A DNA stretch of 8,601 nucleotides from Prevotella sp. (lineage in GTDB: Bacteria; Bacteroidota; Bacteroidia; Bacteroidales; Dysgonomonadaceae), in assembly GCA_031263965.1 (NCBI GenBank), contig JAISES010000113.1:1-8601 (forward strand). Reading direction: 5' to 3'. Below the pieces are notes generated by a model. The model saw nothing but the letters and a program-made list of their open reading frames with translations. It was not told the origin of the DNA and did not search any database. The position numbers and the translations under genes were made by a program. Numbering within the stretch: the first letter of the stretch is position 1; every line of letters begins with the position of its first letter. Shown one piece after another: positions 6,141-8,601 of this stretch.

Positions 6141-6722
6141 ATGATTGATTATATCAAAGGAGAAATTACAGAGTTAACCCCGGCTTCTGTAACTATTGAA
6201 ACTTATGGAATCGGTTATTTCATAAATATCTCGTTAAATACTTATACAAACCTTTCGGGACAAAAAAATGCGAGGCTTTATATATACGAAGCTATCAGGG
6301 ATGATGCCCACCTGCTATTTGGATTCTTCGACAAACAAGAGCGGGAATTGTTTTTGCTCTTAATAAGTGTTCCGGGCATAGGTGCGGGCACTGCACGTAT
6401 GATATTATCTTCGATGAACCCACAAGAATTAACGACCGTTATAGCTTCGGGAAACTCAGACATGCTAAAAACCGTAAAAGGCATAGGACTGAAAACAGCT
6501 CAGCGTGTTATAGTTGATTTAAAAGATAAAATTAAAGCCAGTGGAATGCAACAGGTTGAAATATTTGCGGCTGCCAACCCGGCAGGAGAAGAAGCCATCG
6601 CAGCTTTAGTCATGCTGGGATTCCCTCAACAAGCATCTCTAAAAGTCGTTACCAAAATATTAAAAGAGAAACCTGACAGTACCGTTGAACAGATCATAAA
6701 AACAGCATTAAAAATGCTCTAA
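6141..6722 (+). CDS. ruvA: Holliday junction branch-migration protein RuvA
   Basis: RuvA binds four-way DNA junctions as a tetramer and loads the RuvB helicase for branch migration during recombination and repair. The 193 residues are close to the usual length (about 190-205). The N-terminal OB-fold domain runs from 1 to about 64 and includes the acidic pin (Asp54-Asp55 in [10 protein letters not shown]), the counterpart of the Glu-Asp pair in E. coli RuvA. Domain II contains two helix-hairpin-helix motifs: VPGIGAGTA at 77-85 and [11 protein letters not shown] at 112-122. After a linker at about 133-148, domain III ([12 protein letters not shown], 150-161, to the end) is the RuvB-binding three-helix unit. 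The ATG has only a weak upstream agg. The stop is 14 bp from the sprA start, so co-transcription is likely. Complete, with no anomalies. Confidence 0.97.
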   Translation: MIDYIKGEITELTPASVTIETYGIGYFINISLNTYTNLSGQKNARLYIYEAIRDDAHLLFGFFDKQERELFLLLISVPGIGAGTARMILSSMNPQELTTVIASGNSDMLKTVKGIGLKTAQRVIVDLKDKIKASGMQQVEIFAAANPAGEEAIAALVMLGFPQQASLKVVTKILKEKPDSTVEQIIKTALKML

Positions 6723-6736
6723 TCTTTTTTATCGGG

Positions 6737-8601
6737 TTGAAAAAGCACTTCAAATATCTAATTATAACAGTACTGCTGGGAAGTTCTGTCAGTTCGTTTT
6801 CTCTTATTACATGGAAAACAGACTCCGGCATAGTATTATCCGAACAACCCCGGCCCAACGACACAGTGCCCCGTTATCCGGTAAAGAAAACACAGATAGA
6901 AACTTATAAAGACCTGAAAGCAAACCCTCCGGTCGATCTTAAAGACCCGGGTAATGTAATCAGAAAAACAGAGTATGATCCGGCTAGCGGTTTATACATA
7001 TTCCGTACAAAGATAGGGGATATGGAAGCCATCGTTCCGTTTTCGTTGAGCGCGGACGAATATAAAGACTACACACTCAAGCAATCTATGTCAGATTTTT
7101 TCAGAGCCAAAAATGCCGAATCGTACGATAAGAAAGATGATAAGGAAGATTTTTCGCTAAAAGATATAAAACTGAATCTGAATGTGGTTGATAAGCTATT
7201 CGGACCGGGTGGCGTAAAGGTCAGGCCGCAGGGATATATAGAGACCACCATGCAATTGAAGCATAACAGTACCGACAACCCTACCTTGTCTGAGCGAAAC
7301 CGGAGCCGGACTACTTTCGAATTTAAAGAAGATATACAGATGAATGTGACGGCATCTGTGGGAGACAAGATCAACTTCGGGATGAACTATGACACCAAAG
7401 CCCTATTCGACTTCGACTCAAAGAACCTGAAATTAGGTTACGAGGGGAAAGAAGACGAAATAATAAAGCGGATAGAAGCCGGCAACGTGAGTATGAGCAC
7501 GACCAATTCGCTCATAAACGGGGGAACTGCATTATTCGGAATAAATGCAGAGCTTCAATTTGGCAAACTCCGGATCAATACGGTAATATCACAACAAGAA
7601 TCCCAATCTCAGACGCTAAATACAAAAGGCGGCGTGCAAACCAACCAATACGAGTTCAAAGCGGATCAGTATGACGAAAACCGGCATTTCTTCCTGGGAC
7701 ACTATTTCAGAGACACATACGATGACGCGATGAGCAAATTACCATACATACAATCCCCTGTTAACATCACCCGGATTGAAGTATGGATAACGAATAAGAA
7801 ATCAGATTATACTCAATCGCGGAACATCGTTGCTTTTGCTGATATGGCAGAGCGGGATGTGATAAAAAATACCTCAAGATGGGCAGGATCGGGTGTGGTA
7901 AAAGCTCCATATAACAATGCAAACAACCTGTATCAAACCATAACGGGCAGTTACCAGGCCGCCCGGGATATTACACAAGTAACGGGCTTGTTTAATAACT
8001 ATATCGAAAACGGATTGGATTACGAAAAAATTGAGAGCGCCCGTTTGTTAAGTTCGTCAGAGTATACGTATAACGCTCAACTGGGATACATTTCCTTAAC
8101 CTCTGCGTTACAGGCAGATGAAGTCTTAGCCATCGCCTACGAATACACCATGGGCGGTACAACATATCAGGTTGGGGAATTCTCGACAGACATTGCCGGC
8201 AATTATGATAATTCAAACAACAAATCAGGCGCGCTGTTTGTACGCCTGTTAAAACCGGTTTCTTTGTCTCCACGCTCATATACATGGGATTTGATGATGA
8301 AAAACGTATATTATCTGGGGGCGTCCAATATCCAGCAAGATCGCTTCCGGCTGAATATATCTTATCAGTCGGATACCGTGGGCAGATATATGACTTACTT
8401 ACCTGAAGGAAACACTAAAAATGAAATGTTGCTTAAGGTGGTGAACCTCGATAATCTCAATTCCAACAATCAGGCAGTATCGGATAATAAAGGAAACAGA
8501 GGCGACGGCATCTTCGACTTTGTAGAGGGATATACGGTAAAATCTCAGACCGGACGAGTTTTCTTTCCTGTAGTGGAACCGTTTGGAAAGCATCTGGCAA
8601 A
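6737..8601 (+). CDS. sprA: Type IX secretion outer-membrane translocon SprA/Sov, N-terminal part
   Basis: SprA (Sov in Porphyromonas) is the very large outer-membrane beta-barrel pore of the type IX secretion system, also needed for gliding in Flavobacterium. The frame is open from 6737 to the window edge: 621 codons plus two bases, about a quarter of the usual 2,300-2,500 residues. Signature segments are FGPGGVKVRPQGYIE at 155-169, YEGKEDEIIKRIEAGNVS at 235-252 and the following LFGINAELQFGKL with VISQQES, the strongly conserved SprA N-terminal block. No ATG precedes this block until a Met near residue 95. The only start giving a proper leader is TTG at 6737: KKHFKYLIITVLLGSSV is a basic n-region plus hydrophobic core, with cleavage probably around residues 20-23. 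In-frame codons upstream reach a stop at 6686-6688 without an ATG. No Shine-Dalgarno is seen. The gene follows ruvA by 14 bp. Family identity is very secure; the start codon is an inference. Confidence 0.95.
   Translation, partial: MKKHFKYLIITVLLGSSVSSFSLITWKTDSGIVLSEQPRPNDTVPRYPVKKTQIETYKDLKANPPVDLKDPGNVIRKTEYDPASGLYIFRTKIGDMEAIVPFSLSADEYKDYTLKQSMSDFFRAKNAESYDKKDDKEDFSLKDIKLNLNVVDKLFGPGGVKVRPQGYIETTMQLKHNSTDNPTLSERNRSRTTFEFKEDIQMNVTASVGDKINFGMNYDTKALFDFDSKNLKLGYEGKEDEIIKRIEAGNVSMSTTNSLINGGTALFGINAELQFGKLRINTVISQQESQSQTLNTKGGVQTNQYEFKADQYDENRHFFLGHYFRDTYDDAMSKLPYIQSPVNITRIEVWITNKKSDYTQSRNIVAFADMAERDVIKNTSRWAGSGVVKAPYNNANNLYQTITGSYQAARDITQVTGLFNNYIENGLDYEKIESARLLSSSEYTYNAQLGYISLTSALQADEVLAIAYEYTMGGTTYQVGEFSTDIAGNYDNSNNKSGALFVRLLKPVSLSPRSYTWDLMMKNVYYLGASNIQQDRFRLNISYQSDTVGRYMTYLPEGNTKNEMLLKVVNLDNLNSNNQAVSDNKGNRGDGIFDFVEGYTVKSQTGRVFFPVVEPFGKHLA

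Noticed and set aside
7069..8593. Minus-strand open frames of 64-101 codons within the sprA region
   Set aside because: They are antisense to a continuous, clearly recognisable SprA reading frame on the plus strand.

Overview
The window looks like chromosomal DNA from a member of the Bacteroidetes, most likely the order Bacteroidales (a Dysgonomonas, Proteiniphilum or Parabacteroides relative would fit, but the genus is a guess). The reasons are: a SprA/Sov-type outer-membrane translocon gene directly behind ruvA; a serpin lipoprotein whose lipobox Cys is followed by Ser-Ser-Asp-Asp, as in surface-exposed Bacteroidetes lipoproteins; absence of clear Shine-Dalgarno sequences; and TAnnTTTG elements of the Bacteroidetes -7 promoter type in the expected intergenic places.

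Layout. 1-391: non-coding and repeat-rich, with heptamer tandem repeats, a 14-bp direct repeat, a pair of roughly 44-bp imperfect inverted repeats, and between them a nested set of inverted octamers (acactgag / ctcagtgt). 392-1408 (-): phosphate acetyltransferase, pta. 1409-1885: non-coding gap between divergent genes, holding a more GC-rich block of REP-like palindromes and two candidate promoters. 1886-3124 (+): serpin lipoprotein with an inhibitory-type hinge. 3125-3209: convergent gap with a perfect 11-bp inverted repeat. 3210-5303 (-): exported M3-family zinc peptidase (dipeptidyl carboxypeptidase type). 5331-5969 (-): nitroreductase-family flavoprotein, probably in one operon with the peptidase. 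5970-6140: divergent promoter region. 6141-6722 (+): ruvA. 6737-8601 (+): N-terminal 621 codons of sprA/sov, running off the window and apparently starting with TTG.

How the parts relate. Pta is central acetyl-CoA/acetyl-phosphate metabolism. Nitroreductase and peptidase are probably co-transcribed without an obvious shared pathway. RuvA (recombination) and SprA (type IX secretion) are close enough to be co-transcribed, although their functions are unrelated. The serpin is a single-gene unit, presumably on the cell surface, directed at serine or cysteine proteases; it should not act on the neighbouring metallopeptidase.

I found no convincing new multi-gene system. The items most worth a second look are the nested inverted-repeat module downstream of pta, the REP-like block before the serpin, the serpin's reactive loop, and the TTG start of sprA.
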